The position numbers were made by a program, and so were the translations under genes. This document shows positions 12,256-21,847 of a stretch of DNA of 64,000 nt, in pieces. Below the pieces are notes generated by a model that had not been told where the DNA came from, searched no databases, and was given only the letters and a program-made list of their open reading frames with translations. Position 1 is the stretch's first letter. The number at the start of each line of letters is the position of its first letter. The DNA is from Prostheceraeus crozeri (lineage: Eukaryota > Platyhelminthes > Polycladida > Euryleptidae), in contig CAJQUW010007929.1 of NCBI GenBank assembly GCA_907163375.1, forward strand, positions 62,001 to 126,000, in the 5' to 3' direction.

Positions 12256-12474
12256 CACTGTAAACCAGCACCTCCTAAAATCGAGGAAATCTGCATCCTA
12301 AAGCGCCACACACTAGAATTTTAGGAGGTTGCGTGAACTAGAGTGTTGACATACTAAAGAGAACAATAACTCTAGTGCGCTAGCCTCCTAAAACGCTCTA
12401 CTTTAGGATTTTTTTATTAGTTACGAATAGTGTCTTGCTTTAGTGTGTGATTTAGGAGGTGCTGGTTTAGAGTG
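12256..12474. mobile_element. 219-bp MITE inserted in the 5' part of the Penelope-like element
   Basis: Inverted ends CACTGTAAACCAGCACCTCC and CACTCTAAACCAGCACCTCC (one difference in at least 24 bp), each next to TA at 12254-12255 and 12475-12476. A TA duplication points to Tc1/mariner-type mobilisation. The MITE supplies the first codons of the open frame that runs into the GIY-YIG domain. Confidence 0.85.
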
Positions 12475-12698
12475 TAGCTTGCATTATATCCATATTTCAA
12501 ATGCCAGGACCCCATACTAAGCAAGGAATCCTTTCAGAGGTTGGACTCTAGATCCTTGCTATCTAATTGGTACCTAGACCTAACACAACTACCGATGTCA
12601 TTAATAAACCGCTATAAGAATGTGAGGCTTTCGCCTGCCAGCAGAGGTCCAGTAGCGGGGTCATAAACCACCAGCATCTGTAGACTTACTGTGTTAGC

Positions 12699-12755
12699 AA
12701 TTGAAGCTGGGACATTCCCATAACGACGTCTAAATGTTTCATAATTTTAATAAAC
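12699..12755 (-). repeat. Pseudo-LTR, upstream copy
   Basis: Direct repeat partner of 9058-9114, one mismatch. It lies at the 5' end of the Penelope-like element on the - strand. Confidence 0.88.
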
Positions 12756-14458
12756 AAAAAAGTCAAAACCTGACAATTCATATACTACCGAGATGACTAC
12801 TCTCCTATATAAGTAGTATGAAACAAGTTGGATATCAAAAGGAATGAATATTTGCTGAAAAGCATCCTAACTAAGCGGAAATCAAGCTAATTATCAAGGG
12901 AATTTCATGAATTGTATTATAATGAAAGTCTTCATGAAAAAGTCGCGATATTTTTCGTGCTTCCTTGGCTGAAATTTCAATTTTTTAATTCAATTTTCAT
13001 TGGCATGATTTTATGATTCGATCGCTATATTCATACTTCATTTCTAGAATCTGAATAGTGATGTGGAACCATTTACATCTTTCAAAATTGAATGAAGTCA
13101 TTGTCTTTGATTCTGTTATTTTGCTCTGCCAGTGGCAGGTTGCCTGTGATATGATCTCTCTTAAGAAAATACTCTTTACGTTGAGCATGAAAGTAAGGAA
13201 CCCATCGAGTTGCTGCATTAACAAACATTACCTCTCCAAGACTGTCATGAGAACCTGTGAAATGCCATCATTCCTTCTGCATTACGATCATGATCACTCA
13301 ATTCTGTTGTAATTTCTGCAAAACTGCTTATCTCACATTTGGCAACAATAACACCTGTATCTCCCTTGAGTTAATTTAATAAAATCGAAAGTGTATACAC
13401 ATTGGGGATTTAATAAATGTTGAGTTACCAGTCTACCTAATATTCCTACTCTATGGTGATAGCAAATTCGATTTCAATAAATGAACTCTTGCTGTTATCT
13501 TGCACTGCATGTGAGATGAGCATGTTTTCTGTTTTGGAGTAATTACCAAGGAATTGGCTGTCATGATAGCAATGCAGAAGAAATACCTGCATTTTACAGA
13601 TCCTTCGAGTAACTGATTAGTTTTGGATAGGTAATGGTGTATTAATTAACTTCGATAGACTTTCCTCAAAATTGACTTCGATAACAAAAATAGTTTCTTG
13701 CGCTTGTCATGTCACAAATTACCAGATACTGAATGATTAATCATGATCAAAGACTATAGTTGTCCAATGCGGCCCACGTCCTCTTCCTGAAAATTTCACA
13801 AATCGCTTCATTTTTTGCATCTGTAGAGTTATGTTAAAAATTTTCCAAATGATATGTTTCAAGCTTAAATTTCAAATTTAGATTTCATATTGATGATTTC
13901 ATTTTCTATGACGATAGATAGACGCAGTTGTTGAAGCCCTTGATACCCTGATATAATACTTCGCAAGCGATTCCAAGACTTCCAATACATTAAGGAAGGC
14001 TTCAATGCTCCGCTGACGATAGCTATATCAGAAGCAGACGAACCTTTAAAACTTGAATTGTGTGACTTACATAGTGATCAGTATTTCCTATACAAAGCTT
14101 CTCTGCCAATCGATCGATTTTGGCCTCTTTTTTCTGAAGATCAGCATCCACATTTGCGCCACTTTAGATTTAACTTTATCTCAATGCTGAAGAACTTGTC
14201 TTTGTGAGTCAAACATTTTCCGCAATAAAGTCGATCAAATCCAGAGCGAGAAATCTTCTGAATCAAACATCTCTTGAGGCTTGTCTTCGTCCATCCCTAT
14301 CATCAGGTGACGCGAAGAAGCTGAACTCCAGTAGTAACTTAAGAAACTTACAGTAACTATGTGCATCTTTAAGTATTTTTAAAAAGTTAAAGTTAGTTTT
14401 TGAAGTTAATATTTTTAAGTAACTAACAGTAATGGGTCATTCCACGACGATTCAACCA

Positions 14459-14697
14459 ATTTCATTGGAGTAAGCGTGTATTTATATTTCGAAAAGACTA
14501 GTGACTTTAAGTGGAAAGTTCAAGGTGTTCCACTAACTAAACTTTCCTAGATTTTTGATAATGTTGACAAGGGATTTTTTCTTTACAAGATAAACCCACT
14601 CTTGAAACTATTGCAATTTGTGGCGGGTTGCAGTGTAATTCGCTGTAGATTGCCTGGACTATTAATCTGCTTCTTCTCTGGAGTTCTGAAATCTACG
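14459..14697 (+). repeat. Interspersed repeat R1, partial copy C
   Basis: Bases 14459-14629 match 3850-4019 almost exactly. The continuation to about 14697 matches the reverse complement of 21848-21906, so copies B and C share an end that copy A lacks. Confidence 0.85.
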
Positions 14698-14875
14698 TTC
14701 ATTACGTTTAATATATAAATAATTGATTACTTCAGAAAACACTAGGATAAATCGATCCTGAGCATTTCGCACAAACTTTACTATTCAAAAGCACCATGTC
14801 GATTGATAAAGCATATCTAGTCCAACAAAACTCTAACTTCAAAAGTCATTGAGTAAATAAGGTACATGTTATTCC

Positions 14876-15042
14876 AATAGTTGTCTCGGAGGACATCCCA
14901 AGGGTCGATGTAACCCAAATCAAAAAGAAAACCACCAATTTTGCTTGAGGATGGCAGACGGCGTCTGTTGAAAGCGCTCTCAAAGAACCTTGGTGGTTTT
15001 TTTTTATTTGGGTTAGATCGACCCTCCTCCGAGACAACTATT
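14876..15042. mobile_element. 167-bp hairpin MITE
   Basis: Inverted arms of roughly 50 bp beginning AATAGTTGTCTCGGAGGA, continuing through GGGTCGATSTAACCCAAAT and an A-rich run to ACCACCAA. The loop holds GACGGCGTCTGTTG. It is nested in the 14434-15746 element. TTCAAAAGTCAT occurs both just left (14838) and just right (15041), but its role is unclear. Confidence 0.78.
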
Positions 15043-16321
15043 CAAAAGTCATGTTTGGCTCTATTGCAATATATCAAAGTTTCATGTATAATATCTATCA
15101 AACGGAACGATTTCTTACCGCACACCAACTTGACGTTTTCAAGTGCTATTGTACTATAAATGCTACTTCTCGATACTACTCATATAATATTAACATCATA
15201 TATTGAAAAAATATGCAAAAGCAAAATTGGCCAATTTATACCACTTTAACTGTCGGTTACCTGATCAAATTTCTTCTACATGTAATTGAGCATGTTTATG
15301 AGTTTCAGTATCAATTTGAAGTCAAAAAACAGGATACAGAAAAAAGCTAACAAGAATACAGAAAGTTGTGAGATTAGCTTAATTTTTTTCGCGGACCCGA
15401 ATTTTTGCCATTCTTTGGAGCCATGTAGCTCCGTTCTGCATGCCAGGTGCCCTTTGAAATTCATGCAGGAATTCCTTTACACCAAACTAATGCTGCATGC
15501 AAAGTTTGTTTGAGTAGCGAACATAGAAAAAAGTTACAGCATCGTAAAAATTCAAATTTTGAGAATTTCAAAAATTTGGCAAAAAATTGAATTTCTAAAA
15601 ATAGCTCTAGATCCCGCTATATTCAAAATTGGAAGTTAATATTTCAGATTTGTTCTTTTCTGTGGTATAGCAAACATACATCTGAAAATCAGAAAATCCG
15701 AGACTTAGTGCCACAGGCCATTGCTTGAATCGTCGTGGAATGACCCAGTAACTTGTAAATGGTTCTATGAATGAATTTGTGAGAATTCTTATCCCAAATA
15801 TGTTTAAGCTTTCGTCAAATGCTTTTATGATGAATATCAAGTCAACAATTAGTTGTTTTGCGGTTCGTCTAATAGGGGTAGATTGTGAAAAAGTTGGATA
15901 ATGTTAACTGCAGTCCGTGGCCTTATTTCCTTGCCGAATGCGGCCCGCGCCCATTAAAGTTTGGACTAACCCTGTCAAAGACAATGATCACAATTTGCTT
16001 TGAGATATACACGTAAATGAGCTGCCATTATTATTCGGATGAAAAATAGGCTTGAATTAGTGAATCATAAAATCAATAAAATGACTTCTGACCCTAAAAT
16101 GTATTCTGTCAGTTAATAATTAAGAAAAGTGTACATACTTGGCAGATCCACATAATTTGTTGAAAAAATAGCCAATTTGCTATGAAAAAATAGCAGATTT
16201 GCTAAGTTTGCAAAGTCAAAAGTTGAGCCAATAAGCATAATGAGCTTTTATTTTTTTTGCATTAAGACTTGCATCATGATTTTGTTCATGAAACTTCCAT
16301 GATAATCAACTTAATTTCCCT

Positions 16322-17257
16322 CTAAGCTAAAGGGATCAAAAAATTCATTCTGCTTGATATCTTACAGGTTTCATACAGTGACGTAAGTTGTGATACGCCA
16401 TCTGTAGGTAGCAGTGAACGACGAACGTTACGTTTTAGAATACTCCATACATTTTCTATGGGATTCAGATCAGGAGAACGAGCTGGCCAAGAAAATGTCC
16501 TAAGCCCTAATTGAGACTTGCACAAGTTGACTCTACTACTCCTGTGACACGTAGCATTATCATCCATAAATAACCAAGTCGATGGATCACCAAGTTGATC
16601 TGTCATTTGGCCAATGTTCATTCGTAAAACATTCGCATAGCGTTCAGAATTCATGGTTCCTTGCTGCATGTGAAGTTCAGAGCGGCCATTGGTCCAAATG
16701 CCACCCCAAATCAGTAGACTCGCACCACCTTGTACCCGGGGACGATGTAAATGTCTCGGAATTTCCTGATCAGATTTTATCCATAATCTCAATCGACCAT
16801 CACTATCCTTCAGACGGACTGATGCCTCATCAGACCAGACAACCCGATCCCATTGATTTCGCCAGTGACAATGACTCATTGCCCATCTGAGACGTCTTTT
16901 TGTATGCTGATCTGATAATACGATCTGAGAGGGCCTCTTACAGCTCTTGAAATTCGACTCAATAAGTCTTCTACGAATAGTGGACTTAGAAATAGACGAG
17001 TCTAGTGCAGCCATCTCAGTTAACGAGAGACTTGGATCAACTTTAACAAATCTCAAAATTAGGCGGTCTCTACGTTTGGATGTTTTGCGTGGACGGCCAG
17101 AGCCCTCTCTACGACAGAGTCGAAAATCATCATTATGCCATCGATGCACATTTGTGTAAGGGACATTTAGTCGCTTGCTTGTAGCTCGCAAAGAAAACCC
17201 TAGTTCTGGCAAGGCTGACACTTTGCCTTTTGTGAATGCGATCTCGTTATTGTTCAT
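16322..17257 (-). CDS. Tc1-type transposase, near full length
   Basis: 311 codons without an internal stop, encoding a DD34E DDE transposase that cuts and pastes at TA sites. The N-terminal helix-turn-helix reads GFSLRATSKRLNVPYTNVHRW and a second basic region has GSGRPRKTSKRRDR. Catalytic residues: Asp in VVWSDEAS, Asp in FMDDNATCH, Glu in SPDLNPIENVW, with 34 residues between the last two. The C-terminus (CKISSRMNFLIPLA) departs from the usual Tc1 ending and may be shortened by a few residues. The inverted terminal repeats of this element were not found: the sequence on its 5' side runs into the 17315 TIR element within 60 bp. Confidence 0.88.
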   Translation of the reverse strand: MNNNEIAFTKGKVSALPELGFSLRATSKRLNVPYTNVHRWHNDDFRLCRREGSGRPRKTSKRRDRLILRFVKVDPSLSLTEMAALDSSISKSTIRRRLIESNFKSCKRPSQIVLSDQHTKRRLRWAMSHCHWRNQWDRVVWSDEASVRLKDSDGRLRLWIKSDQEIPRHLHRPRVQGGASLLIWGGIWTNGRSELHMQQGTMNSERYANVLRMNIGQMTDQLGDPSTWLFMDDNATCHRSSRVNLCKSQLGLRTFSWPARSPDLNPIENVWSILKRNVRRSLLPTDGVSQLTSLYETCKISSRMNFLIPLA

Positions 17258-17318
17258 TTATGCTTTGTATTGTTTTCAACCGGTAAGAGATAGATTTCTA
17301 GCTGAAAGCAATCAGGGG

Positions 17319-17545
17319 CAGGCGACACGAAACGCTGTTAGTGCTGACAGGTTATTAGAGATCCCTAATACCCTGAAGTCGACGACTCAAAATTCTGTTA
17401 GGGAATCGGCTATTAGTGTAACAGGAAAGTCAGCGACACAGAACTCTGCTAGCGTGACCGGGTATTAGCTTTATAGAATGTCAGCGTCTCGAACGGCTGT
17501 TAGGGAAAAGTGTAGCACGCCGTTAGCGAATTTCTTAACGGGTAT
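17319..17545 (+). repeat. Degenerate ~50-58-bp subterminal repeats
   Basis: Four units, each with a GNCGAC/GCGTC-like start, then CTGTTAG or CTGCTAG, then GGNTATTAG or a variant. They start near 17319, 17377, 17428 and 17482. Later units are more diverged. Confidence 0.65.
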
Positions 17546-17647
17546 GAGAGGCACCCAGAGTTGGAAAAGTCGGAATTGGAATTAATTCCAATCCGGAATT
17601 AATTCCATTTTTCGTCGGAATTGGAATTGACGATATTTAAATCTGCT

Positions 17648-17677
17648 GGAATTGGAATTGGAATTGGAATTGGAATT
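17648..17677 (+). repeat. GGAATT hexamer array
   Basis: Five tandem GGAATT copies, with more scattered between 17571 and 17700. The mirrored set at 19137-19215 suggests subterminal binding sites of the hAT element. Confidence 0.85.
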
Positions 17678-18839
17678 GACCTTGATAAGCCTCAATTCCA
17701 CTTTTTCGATAGACCTGTGATAAATCCATTTGTACAGAAATTGAAATCACAGTACTCGGCCGTTGTGCTAACTGCACACAGAGATAAGTGAGAGAGAGAG
17801 AGAGATAGATCGGTAGAGGTAGTATTATTCTATTCTTGAATGAAGGGTGTTAATTGTGACTTCGATGGGCATACAGCCCCGGACCATGTTATTTCAGCGA
17901 TTAAGCAGACAATGAAAATACAATCAACTTTGTTCATCTGTTATTTACTTATTTATCAAGTAAGATAATTAATCAAAATAAAGCAATTGTTGAATTTAGT
18001 TCTTGATAGGATAAACACAAAAATTGCAGATTAACTTAATTGTTGTACACACGAAAAACATATTTGGAAAGAGGAAAATTAACGCTGCCCTTTAGGGCAG
18101 CAACCCTGTCAGTTCAAATCATAATATAGACAGTGTCAACAAATTATTCCAATAATTAATTATTAAATTACATGAACTATTTATTATTCAACTTCCAATC
18201 ACAACAATTGACAATATCAATTTTTAAGACTATAGTTATATAAATGCGATGCGCAACGATAAAAGAAAAACTTTACACACACTCGTACAGTTCAATTCTT
18301 AATGTTGAATTCACTTCAATTCGATCGGACTCACTTGTACCAAAATAATATCATAAATACCAGTGTTACTTATACCGTCAATCCTCAATCGCTCTCGCTG
18401 ATGTGTTACCGTATACGCTGCTGTGTTGTTGCTCGTTGGCAGGCAGTTGTTGTTGTTACTTCTGTAGTTATGTTACACCGCGAGAGCCCGAAGTTCTTCT
18501 AACAGCTACTGAAGATGTCGTATGTGTTGTTGTTGGTAGTTGTTGTTGTGTCAATTTCTCAACGTTTCTAGTTTATACAAATTTTTAAGACTTGACGATA
18601 AAAGCACTTCCTTTTGAAAATTGAAAGAGTTTCCCTTAATCTCTGCTCGCTAGCTTTCGACCCGACCACATTTCGTTCTTATCACGGAATTTTTTATCTC
18701 CTTCTTTTAACATAGACCATTAATCAAATTTCATGATATCATTTTTATCGTCGTTTTTTCTTTCATCAACAATCACGTTATTCGCACACTGAATTTCTTT
18801 CTTCTGTCAATTTATTAATAGATTTATTCGCATCTCATC

Positions 18840-18842
<3 letters not shown>

Positions 18843-18872
<30 letters not shown>
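18843..18872 (+). repeat. (TC)15 microsatellite
   Basis: Fifteen TC units. A GA run of about eight units lies at 17790-17805. Both are inside the hAT element. Confidence 0.95.
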
Positions 18873-18875
<3 letters not shown>

Positions 18876-21116
18876 GTTTGATTCTTTGCTGATCGTTAAC
18901 TTTCTTTTCTTTTTTTCACGAGATATTGAATATCGCGTTTACGAAACGAAAATGGCATATTACATATATACAAGTACAGAAGAAATGTGAATTATGAACA
19001 TGAAAACGCACATAGGAACGACGCAGGGAACGGGACACAGGAACAACGAGGATAGGATAAGGGCACATGGGTTAGATTGAAACGAACAAACGTTAGATAT
19101 ATTAACATAATACACTATACGCGACATGCAATTATCGGAATTGAATCTTATTATGGAATTGGAATTGAATTTGAACTGTTTCGACTGGAATTGGAATAGG
19201 AATTGGAATTGGAGTTAAAAATTTCAGTGGAATTTTTTCAGCTCTGGAGGCACCTTTAGTGATTCTGTTAGTCGCTTATTTTGTCTTGAAACACATATAG
19301 AAGCGTAGAATAATATCATAAAGAAATGTCAGTATGTGTTTCACCATTTACCAAAAAACAAGGGACTCCGCATACGCTACCTGTATGTCTAACTGCAGTA
19401 ATATGAAATAGCCTAAATGAAAGGACGCTTATTGAGTTATTTACAAGCGTGTCAGTTGTGCCTAAGCAATGCACATTCACTTGTCTCTCTTTGTGGAAGA
19501 CGAAATGCAACAAAGCCATTTTGATGTTCAAGGAAAGGTTTACGTTGACGTTATCGACTTGGAATAGATGCGCATTGATTTAGCATATCCCTGCAATGTA
19601 TCAGGCATTGTCATATTCCCTCATGACGTCACTAAAAAGACGTGTTCGACCAATGTAACTTATCTAAGTGAACGTAATTGACCAGACGACGGGAGACTGT
19701 CTGTTTAAGCATTTTACTTTTGGAATATTACTTCGACCTAAAACTACTCGGAGAGTTTTTGCTGCTATCGTTTCGGTAAATATCTAAGTGAACACTGTCT
19801 AATCGAATAAAAGTGCGTAGACATTTGGAGACGCCACACACCATTTTTAGTTTACAGTATGTGGAGAGTGCAATTCGACGCCGCAGCAAGAAAAATGAGA
19901 TTCTTTAAACCCCGAATCAATCCAATCGAAGAACAGCGGGATGAGGATTTTCAATGAATTTTTCAATTAATTGTGTTACTTCTACGAACGCGTATTCCTT
20001 CTTCCACTACCTCTTCGCCATGTTTTGCCTCCTTGCTTCTTGTCAACATAGACTTAATATTATACACGTACTGTGGCTTGTCTCAACGACTGAATTGAAT
20101 GGCTGATACACGATTTGATTGGTTGCTGCAGGCGTTGTTACGATAACGCTAGATCTAATAAAAGCGAACAACAATTTTACGGGAAATCCTACATAGATAT
20201 CCGACTGCCACCTTTGCTGGCATTCACTAATAGACATTCCAGCTAAGAGAGGTTTCGAGTCGCTGAAAGTGTAGCGTCTATTCCCGAGTCAGCTGGTTCT
20301 CACTAATAACGCTTTCACTAACAGCGTTTCGTGTCGCCTGCCCCAGGAGTATTGCCAACACCACCGCAACGAAGTCAGGAAGCTATGGAACATGAAGTCC
20401 AGTTAATCACATGTAGCAGTTACATTATTGTTGATGAATAATGGTGCTATACTGGCTCTGATTGACCGATTTTCTTTATTTTTGTTTTGCTTGATAGCTT
20501 TTTTGGCTTGTAGAACAACGTATTACATAACAAAGGAAACAAATGTAATTTTATAAGAGTGAGGTATGATTTTGTGTAACATTGCTAAATGAAGATCAAA
20601 TTATCTACTACTTTTTTATCTATAACAGGAAGACAACTCAATATTCATGCTTGAAATTTCCAACAATGATATTAGTAAGCACAACTGACACATCTTCCAA
20701 ATTTCAGAGAAATTCGTTCAAGTTTGGCGGAGTTAGACAAAGTTGAAGTTAAGGCGATGTTTAAGGGTGATCTTTTTAGGGTGAATTTTTTATAAAACAA
20801 TCTGTACTTAAATATTGAAGTCTCAAGTACCGAACAGCTAGCATGCAAAAACAGGCATAATTTTCAAACATTTACCTTCTTAAAAATTGATGAAATATTT
20901 TCTAGACGTCAGGGATATAATCTCCCTAAAACACTGAATGCTTTGATATAAAAGACTGCTCATACATTTGCAGGAATTCCCTGTAGCAAAGCATTTTTCT
21001 TGGACTATAAATCACCCCGTACTATGTTAGATGACTATAAACTATTTATACAATTGGACCATTGAGTGACGATTAACTTAAATAAAGTATATTTGCCTCA
21101 CTTATTGCCCTCCACA

Positions 21117-21560
21117 CAATCCTACCAGCCGCACATCTTTTGCATGGCAATTTGATCTACCGTTTATTTAATTTCATTGTTGTTAATTGCATTCACGACA
21201 TGGTTTAAGATGCTTTGGTGGACAATCGATCCCCTCTACTAGCCTTAATGTCGGCGGTCACAATTGTGACGTGTTATTTATTCATTGATTATTATTGCCT
21301 TGACAGCGGATGTGTGGTAGTGAGGGTTTGATCCTGCCACTGATCATCTTGGTCTTCTGGATGTTCACTTTCAAGTCTTTGCCTTACGTTTTTTAAACAT
21401 AGGAATCACATAAAAAATAAGTCTTCAAGTGATACAATTTCTCCCAATTACTAGCACAAGTCTAGTTAACCTTGGTCGTAGGTTCGAATCCTACCAGCCG
21501 CACATCTTTTGCATGGCAATTTGATCTATCATTTATTTAATTTCATTGTTATTAATTATC
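21117..21560 (+). repeat. SINE-like repeat pair with a tRNA B-box motif
   Basis: A block of about 70 bp, AATCCTACCAGCCGCACATC through a TTAATTTCATTGTTRTTAATT tail, occurs at 21117-21188 and again at 21490-21560 in the same orientation. The second copy is preceded by TCGTAGGTTCGAATCCTAC, which forms a perfect 5-bp T-stem and carries the RNA polymerase III B box. No matching acceptor 5' strand or properly spaced A box precedes it, so it is not a functional tRNA gene. Confidence 0.6.
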
Positions 21561-21847
21561 AAATCAGCTGCAAAGCAAAACTGTGCTTGATAAAAGTCAT
21601 TTATTTCTCTCTATCCTCTCTTTTCTCATCTTAAACTATACTTCTTTATCTACGTTCGCTTGCAACATGTAGAAAACGCAGACGTATGCGCATACGTCTG
21701 CTTTATTACTTTTCTCCAAGCTATTTCAATAGCACATGTCATTGTAATAGCTTGTACAACAGTAATAAAGCATTCATTCACCATTGTATTACTATTAAGC
21801 AAACCGACGACTTCTACGAAATCTCGTTAATCAATAAACGTAGACAT

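Larger units (their letters stand above)
9058..12770 (-). mobile_element. Penelope-like element with N-terminal GIY-YIG (Naiad type)
   Basis: A 3.7-kb retroelement on the - strand. It carries 57-bp direct repeats at 9058-9114 and 12699-12755 that differ at one position; these fit the pseudo-LTRs of Penelope-like elements. The coding order is GIY-YIG endonuclease first, reverse transcriptase second, the reverse of canonical Penelope. The Naiad clade of invertebrates is known for this permuted order, a CxC linker and lack of a canonical hammerhead ribozyme. I found no convincing hammerhead core here. The boundaries are supported by the uninterrupted R2 copy at 47371-48028, which lacks this insert. 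Confidence 0.88.
8942..13437. mobile_element. TA-flanked MITE family R2, copy 1, split by a Penelope-like element
   Basis: Ends are GGTAGAGTGTCGACTC on the left and, reversed, GGTAGACTGGTAACTC on the right, both next to TA. About 115 bp (8942-9057) and 667 bp (12771-13437) of this element flank the inserted Penelope-like element. Both parts match, in reverse orientation, the uninterrupted copy at 47371-48028. The TA target suggests a Tc1/mariner-type non-autonomous transposon. No coding potential was seen. Confidence 0.85.
14434..15746. mobile_element. 1.3-kb TIR element (GGGTCATTCCACG ends)
   Basis: Perfect 22-bp inverted ends beginning GGGTCATTCCACGACGATTC at 14434-14455 and 15725-15746, extendable by a T/A pair. 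GTAA lies just outside both ends and may be a short target duplication. Inside are a copy of the R1 terminal segment (14459-14697) and a hairpin MITE (14876-15042). No transposase frame was seen, so it is non-autonomous. The superfamily is not clear. Confidence 0.8.
17556..19246. mobile_element. Non-autonomous hAT element, 1691 bp, with perfect 8-bp target duplication
   Basis: Ends CAGAGTTGGAAAA and, reversed, CAGAGCTGAAAAA. GAGGCACC is duplicated at 17548-17555 and 19247-19254. Just inside each end is an array of GGAATT/AATTCC hexamers (five in tandem at 17648-17677, several at 19160-19215). Inside are GA and TC microsatellites and a short hairpin (GCTGCCC...GGGCAGC, 18086-18103). No transposase frame. 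It sits inside the 17315-20344 element. Confidence 0.9.
17315..20344. mobile_element. TIR element with subterminal repeat array, split by a hAT element
   Basis: A perfect 29-bp inverted repeat, starting GGGGCAGGCGACACGAAACG and ending CTGTTAGTG, at 17315-17343 and 20316-20344. Without the inserted hAT it is about 1.3 kb. Inside the left end, motifs of the form CTGTTAG/TATTAG recur every 20-35 bp in four degenerate units of about 50-58 bp. Related CTAATA/CTAACA motifs lie near the right end. Such arrays usually bind transposase. No coding frame and no target duplication were seen. Confidence 0.8.

Noticed and set aside
18086-18103. Rho-independent-terminator-like hairpin GCTGCCC/GGGCAGC
   Set aside because: The DNA is eukaryotic and the hairpin sits inside a hAT element without a following T run.
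21425-21502. tRNA gene suggested by the perfect T-arm and CAGCCGCA end
   Set aside because: No complementary acceptor strand and no A box at the right distance.
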